Notes: generated by a model not told the origin, from the letters alone. A stretch of DNA of 60,000 nt from Theodoxus fluviatilis (GCA_034096865.1 JAWQFJ010016421.1:1-60000), one strand, 5' to 3'. Shown: positions 25,331 through 37,259, counted from the stretch's first letter. Made by a program: numbers and translations.

Positions 25331-26292
25331 TACTAGCCGCTTCGCGCCTAGGCACTGTGCAAAGCGCCAGAGCCACATACAAAGCCAAATTCTTCTGCCG
25401 CCATTTTGTTTTTCTCATTACGTAACCATTATAACCAAAAAATTCGTTCACAGATCTTCATCATTTGACTTTACCTACCCACACACCAAATTTCGGTCAA
25501 ATCTTTGAGTTTTCGGCGGCCATCTTGTTTGTGCCCACTTCCGGTTACCATGGCAACACCATTTTTTAATCCCACCATGACCTGACCCCGGCCCACACCT
25601 AACCCCATACCAAGTTTTAAGTCGATGGGAACTCCTGTGTCTCAGGCGGCTCTTCGACACAGTCGTCCAAATTCTTCAGCTGCCATTTTGTTTTTCTCGT
25701 CACGTAACCATGGTAACCAAAAAATGTGTTCACAGATCTTCATCATCTGACTCTACCTACCCACACACCAAATTTCGGTCAAATCGGAGCACTTTGAGTT
25801 TTCGGCGGCCATCTTGTTTGTGCCCACTTCCGATTACTATGGCAACACCATTTTTTAATCCCACCATGACCTGACCCCGGCCCACACCTAACCCCATACC
25901 AAGTTTTAAGTTGATGGGAACTCCTGTGTCTCAGACGGCTTCGCCGCCTTCGACACAGTCGTCCAAATTCTTCAGCCACCATTATGTTTTTCTCGTCACG
26001 TAACCATGGTAACCAAAAAATTGTTCACGGATCTTCATCATTCGACTGTACCTACCCACACACCAAATTTCGGTCAAATCGGAGCACTTTGAGTTTTCGG
26101 CGGCCATCTTGATTGTGCCCACTTCCGGTTACCATGGAGACACCACTTTTTTAACCCCACGTTGACCCGACCCCGGCCCACACCTAACCCTATACCAAGT
26201 TTCAAGTCGATGGGAATAAAACTGTGGAAACGTATAAGTGTCACTCAGACACACAGACACACAGACAGACAGCTCACTTTATATAAGTATAT
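25331..26292 (+). repeat. Composite repeat, copy 1 (three ~295-bp units)
   Basis: It starts TACTAGCCGCTTCGCGCC and contains three tandem ~290-295-bp units; the marker GGCGGCCATCTTG lies at about 25516, 25805 and 26100. Units share CACACCAAATTTCGGTCAAA, ACTTCCGGTTACCATGG, TGACCTGACCCCGGCC and GGGAACTCCTGTGTCTCAG, with a GGCGGCTTCGCCGCC hairpin between units. It ends with GGGAATAAAACTGTGGAAACG, CAGACAGACAG and CTCACTT before (TA)n. It is noncoding. A non-autonomous mobile element with variable internal unit number is a plausible reading. Confidence 0.75.
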
Positions 26293-27440
26293 ATACTAGC
26301 CGCTTCGCGCCTAGGCACTGTGCAAAGCGCCAAAGCCACATTCAAAGCCAAATTCTTCAGCCGCCATTTTGTTTTTCTCATTACGTAACCATTATAACCA
26401 AAAAAAATTCGTTCACAGATCTTCATCATTTGACTTTACCTACGCACACACCAAATTTCGGTCAAATCTTTGAGTTTTCGGCGGCCATCTTGTTTGTGCT
26501 CACTTCCGGTTACCATGGCAACACCATTTTTTAATCCCACCATGACCTGACCCCGGCCCACACCTAACCCCATACCAAGTTTTAAGTCGATGGGAACTCC
26601 TGTGTCTCAGGCGGCATCGCCGCCTTCGACACAGTCGTCCAAATTCTTCAGACGCCATTTTGTTTTCTCGTTACGTAACCATGATAACCAAAAAATTTGT
26701 TCACAGATCTTCATCATCTGACCTTACCTACTCACACTCCAAATTTCGGTCAAATCGGAGCACTTTGAGTTTTCGGCGGCCATCTTGTTTGTGCCCACTT
26801 CCGGTTACCATGGCGACACCTTTTCTTTTTACCCTACCATGACCTGACCCCGGGGCACACCTAACCCCATACCAAGTTTTAAGTCGATGGGAACTCCTGT
26901 GTCTCAGGCGGCTTCGCCGCCTTCGTCACAGTCGTCCAAATTCTTCAGCCGCCATGTTGTTTTTCTCGTCACGTAACCATGGTAACCAAACAATTTGTTC
27001 ACAGATCTTCATCATTCGACTGTACCTACCAACACACCAAATTTCGGTCAAATCGGAGCACTTTGAGTTTTCGGCGGCCATCTTGTTTGTGCCCACTTCC
27101 GGTTACCATGGCAACTCCATTTTTTTAACCTCACCATGACCTGACCCCGGCCAACACCTAACCCCACACCAAGTTTCACCTACCCACACACCAAATTTCG
27201 GTCAAATCGGAGCACTTTGAGTTTTTGGCGGCCATCTTGTTTGTGCCCACTTCCGATTACCATGGCAACACCATTTTTTAACCCCACCATGACCTGACCA
27301 CGGCCCACACCTAACCCCATGCCAAGTTTTCAGTCGATGGGAATAAAACTGTGGAAACGCATAAGTGCCACACACACAGACAGACACACAGACAGACAGA
27401 CAGACAGACAGCTCACTTATATATACAGATAAATATATAT
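26293..27440 (+). repeat. Composite repeat, copy 2 (four units, one partial)
   Basis: This is a second head-to-tail copy with the same TACTAGCCGCTTCGCGCC start and the same GGGAATAAAACTGTGGAAACG plus (CAGA)n and CTCACTTATATATA end. Unit markers at about 26481, 26776, 27074 and 27229 show two full periods (295, 298) and one internal 155-bp partial duplication. It is followed by (GA)n and a G run. Confidence 0.75.
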
Positions 27441-27442
<2 letters not shown>

Positions 27443-27516
<74 letters not shown>

Positions 27517-27523
27517 GGGGGGG
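27443..27523. repeat. (GA)n and G run
   Basis: GA to 27506, then an 18-bp G run, directly after composite repeat copy 2. Confidence 0.95.
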
Positions 27524-28489
27524 AGACGTAGAGACTGTAGGCGGTTTCAATGTAGAGGGAAGCAAAGCAGGAAGACATAGGAGTGTTTCAGACGGAATGT
27601 TAGCTTATGGATAATATTACACAGAGGTGTTTACATATATGCGTGAGCGCACGTGTGCCTACGTGCTTGGAAATGGATGTTGATGAGTGCGACGTGTGGT
27701 TGCAACACCAAAGTGGATGTCATGTGATCATGTTACTTTCTTGGGAGAGTTACATCAAAGGACAAGTGTCACACAGACATAGAGACGGAGCTTTAATAAA
27801 ACTGTAGGATAGCGAGAGAAGAAGACGTGGCGAAATCTCCCATAGTACAAAAGACTAGTAGTAGCACACTCGAAAGAAAATATCACTCGGACAATGGACG
27901 TGAACAGGGAAGTGTGATAACAAGACTAGAAAAGAGTGAGTAAAAGAGACATTTAACCGATTTCTGAGAGCGAAATGCTGGAGTTACGGTGCAGCTCTAT
28001 GCATAGAAGGCCTCATATTTGTGTTGATGGTGCACTGCTGCGTGGGTTTGCCCTCACCAGTGCACTTTCAAAGAAACAATCAAAATCCTGGATACGTGGT
28101 AGTTCACACATAATTATGTGTAGGCAGTCATGCATGTGCACAGTGGAAATTTGGTTTACATGCTCAAAGATGTGTACGTGCGTTCCATCACACACTCGAA
28201 CGTCAGCTTCAGATAACCATACATAAGAAACACATGAAGGTGCAAGCCAGAGATTTACAAACATGCATGCAGACATTTTTCTCCCGCCCGCACAGACTCA
28301 CGGGTTATAATTACTATCACTTCAAGGCATTTTCTCTCAGCAAGACAATCTTCTGCATGTAGGGCATTCAGCCTCGGATGATCTGTCATCATGTCTACCA
28401 CATCTAATTAGTGGTATTTGCTGGCGTATCCATCTAAATGAGGAGCACTAAGTCACTCTCACAACTGACCTTAGCGTCATCACGATGGA
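27524..28489. other. No gene recognised
   Basis: Short opposite-strand frames around 28.0-28.3 kb overlap and show no motif. Confidence 0.5.
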
Positions 28490-28615
28490 TCCCTTTGTGG
28501 GTCTCATAGCGCCATCATATCTCTCTTCACGATTCGTGAAAGGCAAATGACCAGAGAAACAACGCCATGATTAGCTCATACTTCCATTTACGCTAGGGTT
28601 TGGGTTAGTCAAAAA
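28490..28615 (+). mobile_element. Family R1, diverged partial copy
   Basis: CCCTTTGTGGGT, TCTCTCTTCACGATTCGTG and AAAGGCAAATGACC line up with the first two thirds of family R1 in the sense direction. The 3' third cannot be aligned with confidence. Confidence 0.45.
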
Positions 28616-28906
28616 CTTTATTCTGTCCTCAGAGGGTGATATGCCAAAATGTTTCATCCCTTCCTTTTTTCCTCCCTCTATCCATCATTCATCCATCCAT
28701 CCAGTCAACGAGGATGCGTGAGAGCTGCATCGTTTTTTGGTCAGACACGAGCAGCTGACATATTGACCCATTCCAGATATTCCAATGCCTTGAGTGTTTT
28801 GTGCTCAAGGCACGTAGCTTTACACTCGGGCTTGTTATGCATGATAGGGTATTGCTCACGTTCGTACTTGAAAATGAGGGCCGTTGTGAGTTACTACCTG
28901 TCGTTA

Positions 28907-29080
28907 CCCCCTGTGGGTTGGGGGTAAGAATGGACAAACCGGATCTCCCTACACGACTTGTAAAAAGCAAATGAAGAGATAAATGGAGAAATGTTCTTAC
29001 TCTAACGAGTTAAAATGATTTACGAAGTCAACGACGTTGCATAGCCTACGAAGACTGATATATGCCTGGGCCATGAAACT
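28907..29080 (+). mobile_element. Family R1 copy, sense orientation
   Basis: It starts CCCCCTGTGGGTTGGGGGTA and has ATCTCCCTACACGACTTGTA and GCATAGCCTACGAAGACTGA at its 3' end. It is followed within 25 bp by (TCC)n. All family landmarks are in order but diverged. Confidence 0.65.
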
Positions 29081-29105
29081 TCGTCATTCCTATTCTTGGT
29101 CCCCT

Positions 29106-29249
29106 TCCTCCTCCTCCTCCTCCTCCTCCTCCTCCTCCTCCTCCTCCTCCTCCTCCTCCTCCTCCTCCTCCTCCTCCTCCTCCTCCTCCTCCTCCTCCTC
29201 TTCGTCTTCTTCTTCTTCTTCGTCGTCGTCGTCGTCGTCGTCGTCGTCA
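29106..29249. repeat. (TCC)n, (TCT)n, (CGT)n tract
   Basis: It lies between the 3' end of the R1 copy (plus) and the GAC-tailed element (minus), so two converging element tails meet here. Confidence 0.9.
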
Positions 29250-29510
29250 TTTCCTGTGTCAAAAAAATGCACCAGCTTGCACTTGCTCCTGGTATAGCGC
29301 TGCAGTAGAAAGTCTTTTGCACCCACTCTATACCCAAGTGAAAACCATGTCCCTCCACCCATCCACATGGCCCACTGCAGTAACATTCTTCGCAGAAGAA
29401 TGCGTAGCTGTGCTCTTTTATGTCGTACTTCGTTCCTAAACTGGTCTTGCAGTTGTAACTATCAGCCCATATTGTAGCCACGGGTGCAACTCCCACGTTC
29501 GACAAGTAAC
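29250..29510 (-). mobile_element. Possible retroelement 3' end with (GAC)n tail
   Basis: A minus-strand open frame (CEECYCSGPCGWVEGHGF...) leads into GACACAGGAAATGACGACGAC, then (GAC)n, (GAA)n and (GGA)n. A 3' tail made of GAN triplets resembles RTE-type elements. The peptide itself is not recognised. Confidence 0.35.
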
Positions 29511-30790
29511 ATCAAGTAACGCATGCACGTGTTACACTCGAGGCGAGGACACGACAAGCACTATGATCTGTAAAGGGTACTTACTGTATTCTGTTCAAAG
29601 CGTGGTCAAACCATATCTGATTCGACTAACATTATTGAACCGCATCATTCTGTAAACCCGAGTCAGTAGTATTGACTCTGGCACAGTTCGCAATGAATGC
29701 GTAATAGGCTTGACCCTTGGCATTACAGCCTTGCGCCCAAAATAGTTCGTTCTGATACTATTTTTCTCTCCACTTTTTACAGAAATCATTCAGATGTAAA
29801 AACTTGGTTCCATTTCAACACAAACATTTTATTGTATCGAATAAACGCTTGTTTGTTGTCTCAACAAGAGTAAGTTAAGAGTTTTGTGCGAAATAGTCTT
29901 AGAACTACTTTAACGGCGTATGCCAGGGAGCACATCGGCTATCCCACAAGCCTCTCGTGTGACCTCCACTTGCATAAATTGGCCAAAAACCTTCCGTCAC
30001 GTGATGTGAACTGTGCTAGAGATACTTTTGCCGGTAGGCGAAATCTCTAGTTTACTAGAATGGAACCGCATAAGATACGTCAACAATCGAGCGAGCGTAA
30101 ACGCTGAGATGAAAAGTTGGGATAAAGTGGAACTATTGTTGAAGTTACCAAGAGGTCGTGGTGAAAGTAAGCATTCAGTCCAATCTTTTACGTCACACTA
30201 AAACTGAATATTCGACAAAGGACATGTTCAAATGCGTTCGCTGAACAATTAAAGCCCTCAGAGGTTGTTCGATAGAAAATGTGTGGCTGAGGCTTTAACC
30301 TGACGCGATGTGTAAAATGGGAAACACACTCCACGCGATTAGGGCAACCCATGGACGTTGCCTACCCAGCTATTTTCACACTTTCATTCAGGCAGGCTCT
30401 CAACTATGCATGCTACCAGCACGTACGAGTGAGACCGAACGCAATCACTCGAGGGATTTACGACAAATTAACGCTTGACGAGACTGCTTGTTTGCATGGC
30501 CTGTGCTTTGCAGACGAGGCAGAAGTGACGTGCAGATACATATTCACTGGTCACACCACCTGCAGTGCAGATGACAGCCCGTTGACACTCTCGCACGCGG
30601 TGGCTCGCTCTCAGCTGTTTCACCTGGCTCGACCCCGTCGCTCTCACCGCTGGGTGAAGGGAGGGGGAAAATAGCACAAGCTAGGCCTGAAGAGTTCAGC
30701 CTCTGACCGACAACAACCCGGTCACACTTCCACAGACGGAACATGCAGCCCAAGTCGATGGTGGAACGAAACAAAGCCAGGATGGATCGT
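29511..30790. other. No gene recognised
   Basis: No domain-bearing frame. Overlapping frames at 30.35-30.77 kb occur on both strands in a G+C-rich patch next to the candidate promoter. Confidence 0.45.
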
Positions 30791-30796
30791 ACTCAC

Positions 30797-30875
30797 CTAC
30801 TCAGGGAAGGAGATCAGAAGGTGTGCGTAGCGACCACTGCTCCCAGCCGATGATAAAGCGCCTGCGCGCGAGAGC
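30797..30875 (-). promoter_or_regulatory. Candidate 5' noncoding exon / promoter region
   Basis: The minus strand reads GCGCTTTATCATCGGCTGGG at about 30860, runs through a G+C-rich stretch and ends at CCTGAGTAG followed by a strong GTGAGT donor (30796-30791). About 250 bp upstream (30870-31120) is G+C-rich, with CpG and purine-rich runs. This would suit the first exon and promoter of a minus-strand gene, possibly the integrin beta gene 20 kb downstream. The link is inference only. Confidence 0.22.
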
Positions 30876-31152
30876 AGTGTGTACAAACAAATCTCTCTGG
30901 AGGCAACCGGTGCAACGGCCTCAGAACGCCCGCGAATCGGAGCAGGCAAGCAGGCAGGTCAGGGGCCCGGCAGTTAAGCCAAGTGAGGGGAAGGGGGTCG
31001 GGTGAAAAGAAGGAGGGGAGAGGGTGAGGGCGGGGGAGGAGAAGGGAGGCACAGAAGGAGAGAGGCCGAGGTGAAGGAAGAAGAGAGGGAATTTCCAAGT
31101 CTCCGAGTGACTGCTCCTGTGGCTCACCCTCCGTCAATAAAAGAACATGGCG

Positions 31153-31156
<4 letters not shown>

Positions 31157-31242
<86 letters not shown>
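31157..31242. repeat. (CT)n 5' of LINE copy C
   Basis: A pure CT run of 86 bp ending 15 bp before the first LINE-derived sequence. Confidence 0.95.
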
Positions 31243-31245
<3 letters not shown>

Positions 31246-31256
31246 CCACATTTGAA

Positions 31257-31790
31257 TATTTTGCCTCAAGGGCTGAATGTAAGAAAGGCACTACTGCCTA
31301 ATTCGGGATAAGGATAGTGGTATAGGAGTGGTAGATATGAGTTCTACAGATCCTTCAAGACAGACTGGATAAGAGAAAAGTATTTGTATATTTTGATAAA
31401 AACAAGTTTTCTGAGATGTGCACGTCCATTTCAGGACAGGGTTTAGCAACTTGTTCACTCACAAGCATAGATTTGCAAATCTGTGCCCAGCTTGCTATGA
31501 AGTCGACGAAAGAGAAATGCATTTGTTGTTTGAATGTCCTATCTATGATTTGCGACGAATGTACATCTCCAAGTTGCTAACGAATACGAAGGCATGTAAT
31601 GTTAAGACACTCTTTTCACTGGAAGAGCCGAAAGCAGTACGCTCGGTTGCGATGTTTCTGTATTATACGTACGTTTAGGAGAAGACAAGAAGCGATTTGT
31701 ATTGCGATGGACGATGAGGCATATTATTCGTAGCTGAGTTGTGATGGGCCACTGGCCACACAAGAATAAACTATTCGTACGTCGTTCTCC
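31257..31790 (+). mobile_element. LINE copy C, 3'-terminal fragment
   Basis: Two plus-strand frames give YRSFKTDWIREKYL, then GFSNLFTHKHRF and the zinc-knuckle CPAC...REMHLLFECP.Y. This aligns with the last ~110 residues of copies A and B, though it is more divergent, so it is a related but distinct subfamily. A frameshift lies near 31431. The 3' end carries the hairpin GGGCCACTGGCC and AGAATAAAC. Both flanks are (CT)n, at 31157-31242 and from 31790. Confidence 0.72.
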
Positions 31791-31913
31791 CTGTCTCTCT
31801 TGGTGTCTCTGTCTCTCTCTGTCTCTCTCTGTTTCTCTCTGTCTCTCTCTGTCTCTCTCTGTCTCTGTCTCTCTGTCTTTCTCTCTCTCTTTCTCTCTCT
31901 CTGTCTGGTTCTC

Positions 31914-31982
<69 letters not shown>

Positions 31983-32063
31983 CTCTCTTTCTCGTGCTCC
32001 CCCTATGGGTTGGGGGTAAGGATGGACCTTTTCTCTTGTTTGAAATCTCTCTCTCTCTCCCTC

Positions 32064-32117
<54 letters not shown>

Positions 32118-32169
32118 TGATTCTCTCTCTCTCCCTGATTCTCACTCTCCCTGATTCTCTCTCTCCCTC

Positions 32170-32219
<50 letters not shown>

Positions 32220-32226
32220 TTCTCTC

Positions 32227-32264
<38 letters not shown>

Positions 32265-32312
32265 GATTCTCTCTCTCCCTGATTGACTCTCTCCCTGATT
32301 GACTCTCTCCCT

Positions 32313-32377
<65 letters not shown>
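31786..32377. repeat. (CT)n tract between LINE copies C and B
   Basis: CT with CTGT and CCCTGATT variants. It contains the R1 fragment at 31998-32031. GATTCTCTCTCTCCCT units recur at 32119-32170 and 32262-32310. Confidence 0.95.
31998..32031 (+). mobile_element. Family R1 5' fragment inside (CT)n
   Basis: CCCCCTATGGGTTGGGGGTA followed by AGGATGGACC matches the first ~32 bp of family R1. It is an island in an otherwise continuous pyrimidine microsatellite. Confidence 0.6.
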
Positions 32378-32382
<5 letters not shown>

Positions 32383-34655
32383 TATTGCGTAGTTCCCAAA
32401 CCGTAGAGGCAAAAGAACAATATGTTCTATCCAGAAAGCAGTATAAAGACCTTGTCAGATTGAAAAAACGATGTCATTTTGCTGAAGTACGGGACACGCT
32501 TATGAAAAGCTTGCAAGATCCTCGTGCATTCTGGGCCATAGTTAAGAGTTCATCAAGACGCTCCATTCTACCAGATATTAGCATTGCCACGTGGAAATAC
32601 CACTTTGAATGTATGTTTCAAACCAGTGACGCCTTAGTAGGTGATATAGAAATGGGGGACGTTGTGCACCATGAGTTGTTGGACGCTGTTATTAGCAGAG
32701 AAGAGGTCAGAAGTGCCATCAACAATTTGAAACCTTCGAAAGCTCCAGGTTTAGATGGCTTACCTGGTGGTTGTTTCAAAGTTGCAGGTGAAAGAGTCAT
32801 TCCATTTCTGACTAAATTATTTAATACACTTTATGATATGCATTATTTTCCTGAAATGTGGTCACGATCTATAATTCTCCCACTGTACAAGAAGGGAAAT
32901 GTGCTAGACCCTGACAATTATAGAGGCATCTCCTTGCTGTGTGCTATGAGCAAAATCTTTGCTACAGTTTTAGCAAAACGTCTGCGTGCATGGATGGAAC
33001 TAGAAAGTAAGATATGTGAAGAACAAGCAGGATTTCGTACTCGACACTCAACAGTTGATCATATATTTACGTTGTATTGCATGATCCTGAAGCATGTGTA
33101 TGGAGGCAGGCGAGGTAAACTTTACGTTGCCTTTATTGATTATAGGAAGGCTTTCGATTCTGTTAACCATAGGCATCTCTGGGAAGTGCTTAAAGGTGCA
33201 TGTATATCAACAAAATTCCTTTTGATGTTAAAGGCCATGTACGTCAACATGCAAGCATGCGTTCGCTGGGGTCATGACCTATCTGAGTTCTTTAATTGTC
33301 CAGCAGGTGTGAAGCAGGGAGCAAATGAGAGTCCATCAATTTTTCCCTCTTTATTAACACAGTAGCAGAGTACGTGCGAAGATTGGGCAAACACGGCGTA
33401 TAGATGATGCCGTGCAAGATGGAGATGTTTCTCTTGCTTTTTACAGACATTGTCGCATTGATATCAACCTACACCTTTTGGCTTACAGAATCAAATAGAT
33501 AATCTTGCGTATATTTCTAAGACCTTAGATCTGAGGGTAAACTCTGAAAAGACTAAAGTCATGGTATTTAGGAGAGGAAGTCATATTTCCTTAGGTGAAA
33601 GATGGTTTCTTGATGGTATTCCACTTGAAGTGGTAAATCGATATAAATACCTTGGCTATGTGTTTACGACAAAATTGTCCACTAGAGCTACAGTCGATGA
33701 CCTTGCGGTGAGGGGGAAGCAAAAGGGTATACAGGTATTGAGAACATTGTGGAGTCAGCACAGCTTGCAAACGAGAGTATTCACAAAACATATTTGATAC
33801 GCAGTCCAAGCAACGCTATTGTACGGTTCAGAGAGATGGGGCCTCCAAAGAGGTTTAAGGGTCGAAAAAACTCATACTTTTGTTTGTAAGAGATTTTTGG
33901 GACTAGACGTTAGGACTCCGAACCACATGGTATATGGAGATCTTGGTAGATTTCCAATCTCAATCAATAGCAGTGTCAGGGTCATTAGATTCTGGCTGAA
34001 ACTTTGTAAAATGAAGGAAGAGAGACTTCCTTCTCAAGCTTATCGAATGCTTTTGAACTCTCGCATTGCAGGTGACCGAAACTGGGCTGAACTGGTTAAG
34101 AATTGCCTTTATCGGCTAGGTTTTGGCTTTGTATGGATGAATGGGGGAGTTAGTGAAGAGAAGAGTTTCATTCATCACCTTAAGCAGAGAATGAAAGATT
34201 GTTTCATGCAAGACTGGAATGCGAAGAACGCCAGTGATGAGAGGTATGTATGGTATAGATTCTTTAAACAAGATTTTGGGACTGAAAATTATTTGAACAT
34301 AATTGACGTGAAAAAATTCAGAGATGTGTTTATCAGGTTTAGGTTTGGAATCAATGACTTACTCATTAACAAACGACATGTACAGGTACAAGACATCAAT
34401 TGTCCATTTTGTCAAGAAAGAGAGAATGAAGAACACTTTCTGCTAACATGTCCTGCATATGAAGAGTTGAGGAGAAAATATTTAGAACAATTCTAGTTTA
34501 AAAAAATGGAAAGTCAGAGTTTGTAGAACTTTAATGCAGGGAACTAACGAAAGAATGACACGGTCACTAGCAATGTACATTTTCTACGGCTTGAAGATGA
34601 GAGAACAAAAAATGCAATGGGCCGATGGCCCCAATTAAAGTTCAGTTCTCTCTGA
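32378..34655 (+). mobile_element. LINE copy B, longest reverse-transcriptase copy, inactivated
   Basis: The element begins abruptly inside (CT)n, so it is 5'-truncated and has no endonuclease domain. The reverse-transcriptase motifs appear in order: KAPGLDGLPGGCF, NYRGISLLCAMSKIF, EEQAGFRTRHSTVDHI, AFIDYRKAFDSVNH (domain A, 33129-33170) and GVKQGANESP (domain B, Cys replaced by Ala). The domain C site at 33437-33466 reads LFTDIVALIS where LFADDIVALIS is expected, so one catalytic Asp is gone. At least three indels lie between 33340 and 33470, and a TGA at 33796. The rest is open: YKYLGYVFTTKLS, LLYGSERWG, FLGLDVRTPNHMVYGDLG and the zinc-knuckle CPFC...EEHFLLTC. A stop follows at 34494. The 3' end is the hairpin GGGCCGATGGCCC, AATTAAA and GTTCAGTTC. 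Confidence 0.9.
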
Positions 34656-34885
34656 ACTTGTACACTGTGTAGTTCCAGATCCTGCTGATATAGAATGAAA
34701 ATATTACTTGATTTTTTGGGAAATGAGTGCAAACGGCTGAAACTGTATCTTTTATTTAGCCAGGAAAATGAAACCGGATGCTGTAAATACATACACATGT
34801 ACATATAAACTATTATGACTTGTTCAAACAGAAAGTTTTTATAGTGATGGGTCGTTGGCCGAAATAAAGATCAATCAACCAATCT
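34656..34885 (+). mobile_element. Second LINE-type 3' end stacked behind copy B
   Basis: A second hairpin-like GGGTCGTTGGCC at 34852-34863 is followed by GAAATAAAGATCAATCAATC-type repeats and then by (CT)n. The same layout ends copy B 200 bp earlier. The piece between is either the 3' remnant of another family member or an extended 3' UTR. No coding sequence is visible in it. Confidence 0.45.
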
Positions 34886-34976
34886 ATCTCTCTTTCTCTC
34901 TCTCTCACTCTCTCTCTCTCTTTCCCTGATTCTCTCTCTCCCTGATTCTCTCTCTCCCTGATTCTCTCTCTCCCTG

Positions 34977-35014
<38 letters not shown>

Positions 35015-35186
35015 TCTCTCTCTCTCTGATTCTCTCTCTCTCTCAATCTCTCTCACGCTCTCTCTCTCTCTCTCGCTCTCGCTCTCTCTCTTTCGCTCTC
35101 TCTCCATGATTCTCTCTCTCCCTAATTCTCTCTCTCTGATTCTCTCTCTCCCTGATTCTTTCTCTCCCTGATTCTCTCTCTCTGTT

Positions 35187-35223
<37 letters not shown>

Positions 35224-35280
35224 ATCTCTCTCTATATATATCTCTCTCCCCCTGATTCTCTCTCTCTCCCTGATTCTCTC

Positions 35281-35319
<39 letters not shown>

Positions 35320-35387
35320 CTGTCTGTCTGTCTCTCTCTCTGTCTCTGCTCTCTGTGTCTGTCTGTCTGTCTCTCTCTCTGTCTCTG

Positions 35388-35434
<47 letters not shown>

Positions 35435-35666
35435 GTTTCTCTGTATATGATACATGTACACAAACACATACATAAACGTACATAGACGCGAAGACACACA
35501 AGCACGCGCGCACGCGCGCGCGCACGTATGCACATACATTCACACTACAAACACACAAACATACACGCGCAAACACACACACACACAAAACACATTCGCG
35601 CACATAATACACATACATGCACATTCAAACACTTATACACACGGGTGCGTACGCTCGCACGCCGCA

Positions 35667-35741
<75 letters not shown>

Positions 35742-35742
35742 T
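34885..35742. repeat. (CT)n then (CA)n tract 3' of LINE copy B
   Basis: CT with repeated CCCTGATTCTCTCTCT units to 35445, the same unit as upstream of copy B, then CA repeats with GCGC islands to 35742. Confidence 0.95.
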
Positions 35743-36340
35743 TTTCTGTTGAAGTAGTCTTTTCGCTCTGTTGCTTTCGAAAAGACTGACACAAGGCTCT
35801 CGTTCAAGTGCGAGATACTCATCGGGACAAAAGGTTAAAAACATAGCTGGGTAGGATGCTCACATCAGGGAGGCCCGCAAGCTCACGTCGACTCCAAGGT
35901 TGAATATCTCGTCCGCAGACATGTGAGGTGAAGATCCCAATGGGTCCTCTGACCGTGTGCTGTGATGATTCCCTCCAGTTTTGTTCCAACCCCTATTGTG
36001 ATACGAAAACGACATAACTTATCGAAATAAAACATTTACAACAACAATGATGACAGAACAACCTTAACAACAGCCACAGCAGTATCATTTAGTCTAATTA
36101 AAAAGGTTTTAGTGTTTGTATATTGCGTGCATACATGGTTATGCATTAAATCTTGCATTTTCACGTCTCCTATCTCAAATGTTTAGACTTCGTGTGAAAT
36201 TGTCATTAGGCCTGTGTATTCATTCTCTTTTATTTTTTCTTGTTGTAATATTTTTCATTGCTGCTGTCATCGTGGTCATTGTTTTTGGCATTGTTGTTTT
36301 CCTTGTTGTTTTCGTTGCTGTCCTCCATTCTATATCTGTC

Positions 36341-36845
36341 CTCCTCCTCCTCCTCCTCCTCCTCCTCCTCCTCCTCCTCCTCCTCCTCCTACCTCCTACC
36401 TCCTCCTCCCTCCTCCTCCTCCTCCTCCTCCTCCTCCCTCCCGTCCTCTCTACCTCTCCTCCTCCTCGTCCCCCTCCCCCTCCCCCTCCCCCTCCCCCTC
36501 CCCTCCTCCTCCTCCTCCTTCCTCCTTCTCCTCCTCCTACCTCTCCTCCTCCTCCTCCTCCTCCTCCTCCTTCCTCCTCTTCCTCCTCCTCCTCCTCCTC
36601 CTCCTCCTCCTCCTTTTCCTCCTCCTCCCTCCTCCTCCTTCCTCCTCCTCCTTTTCCTCCTCCTCTTCTTCCTCCTCCTCCTCTTTTTCCTTCTCCTCTC
36701 TTTCCTCCTCCTTCCTTCCTTCCTCCTCCTTTCCTCCTCCTTCTCTCCTTCTCCTCTCTCCTCTCCTTCTTCCCTTCTCTCCTCCTACCTCCTTCCTTTC
36801 TTCCTCTTCCTCCTCCTCCTCCTCCTCCTCTTTCTTTTCCTCCTA
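36341..36845. repeat. (TCC)n microsatellite
   Basis: About 500 bp of TCC, TTC and CTCCCC variants. Long Pro/Ser/Leu frames are artefacts. Confidence 0.95.
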
Positions 36846-37062
36846 CCGGTACTCCTCCATTAAGAGTTCGAAGATGTAATGTGTACCACTCACGTGAAAA
36901 AGTAAAACAGCAGCATAGTTTTGGTGGTTGTTCAGTTACGCAGTCGCAAATGCATCTAGCCCTCTCTGAAAGTGGGGCCACCTCGCCAAGCCATTCGTTC
37001 ATTCCATCAGTAGTTTTCTTGTTTTTTTATTACATTACTTTGAAAGGAGAATGTGGTGTGAG

Positions 37063-37259
37063 TGAGGATGAGAGAGAGAGAGAAAAAAAACGATAGAGAG
37101 AGAGAAGAGCGAAGAGAGAGGAGAGAGAGTTAAAGAAGAGTGAGAGAGATTGAAAGAGGAGAGAAGGAGTAGAGTGAAAGAGAGAAAGAGAGTAGAATGA
37201 GAAAGAGAGAGAGAAAGAGAAGAGGATGAGAAAGGAGAGAGAAGAGAGAGAGAAGAGAG

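Noticed and set aside
25331..27440. Short peptides such as KFRSNL / HRSSSFDFTYPH repeated in the composite repeat
   Set aside because: They recur only because the DNA unit recurs. Indels between units break the frame, so there is no coding constraint.
32283..32377. N-terminal (Leu-Ser)n extension of the LINE copy B frame
   Set aside because: The microsatellite happens to be in frame with the truncated LINE; it is not part of the original protein.
31771..32412. 213-codon Arg/Glu-rich frame and its mirror
   Set aside because: (CT)n/(GA)n translation; no non-repeat sequence except the R1 fragment.
36116..37096. 326-codon plus-strand frame
   Set aside because: Its core is the (TCC)n tract. Flanking residues have no domain and no splice or start support.
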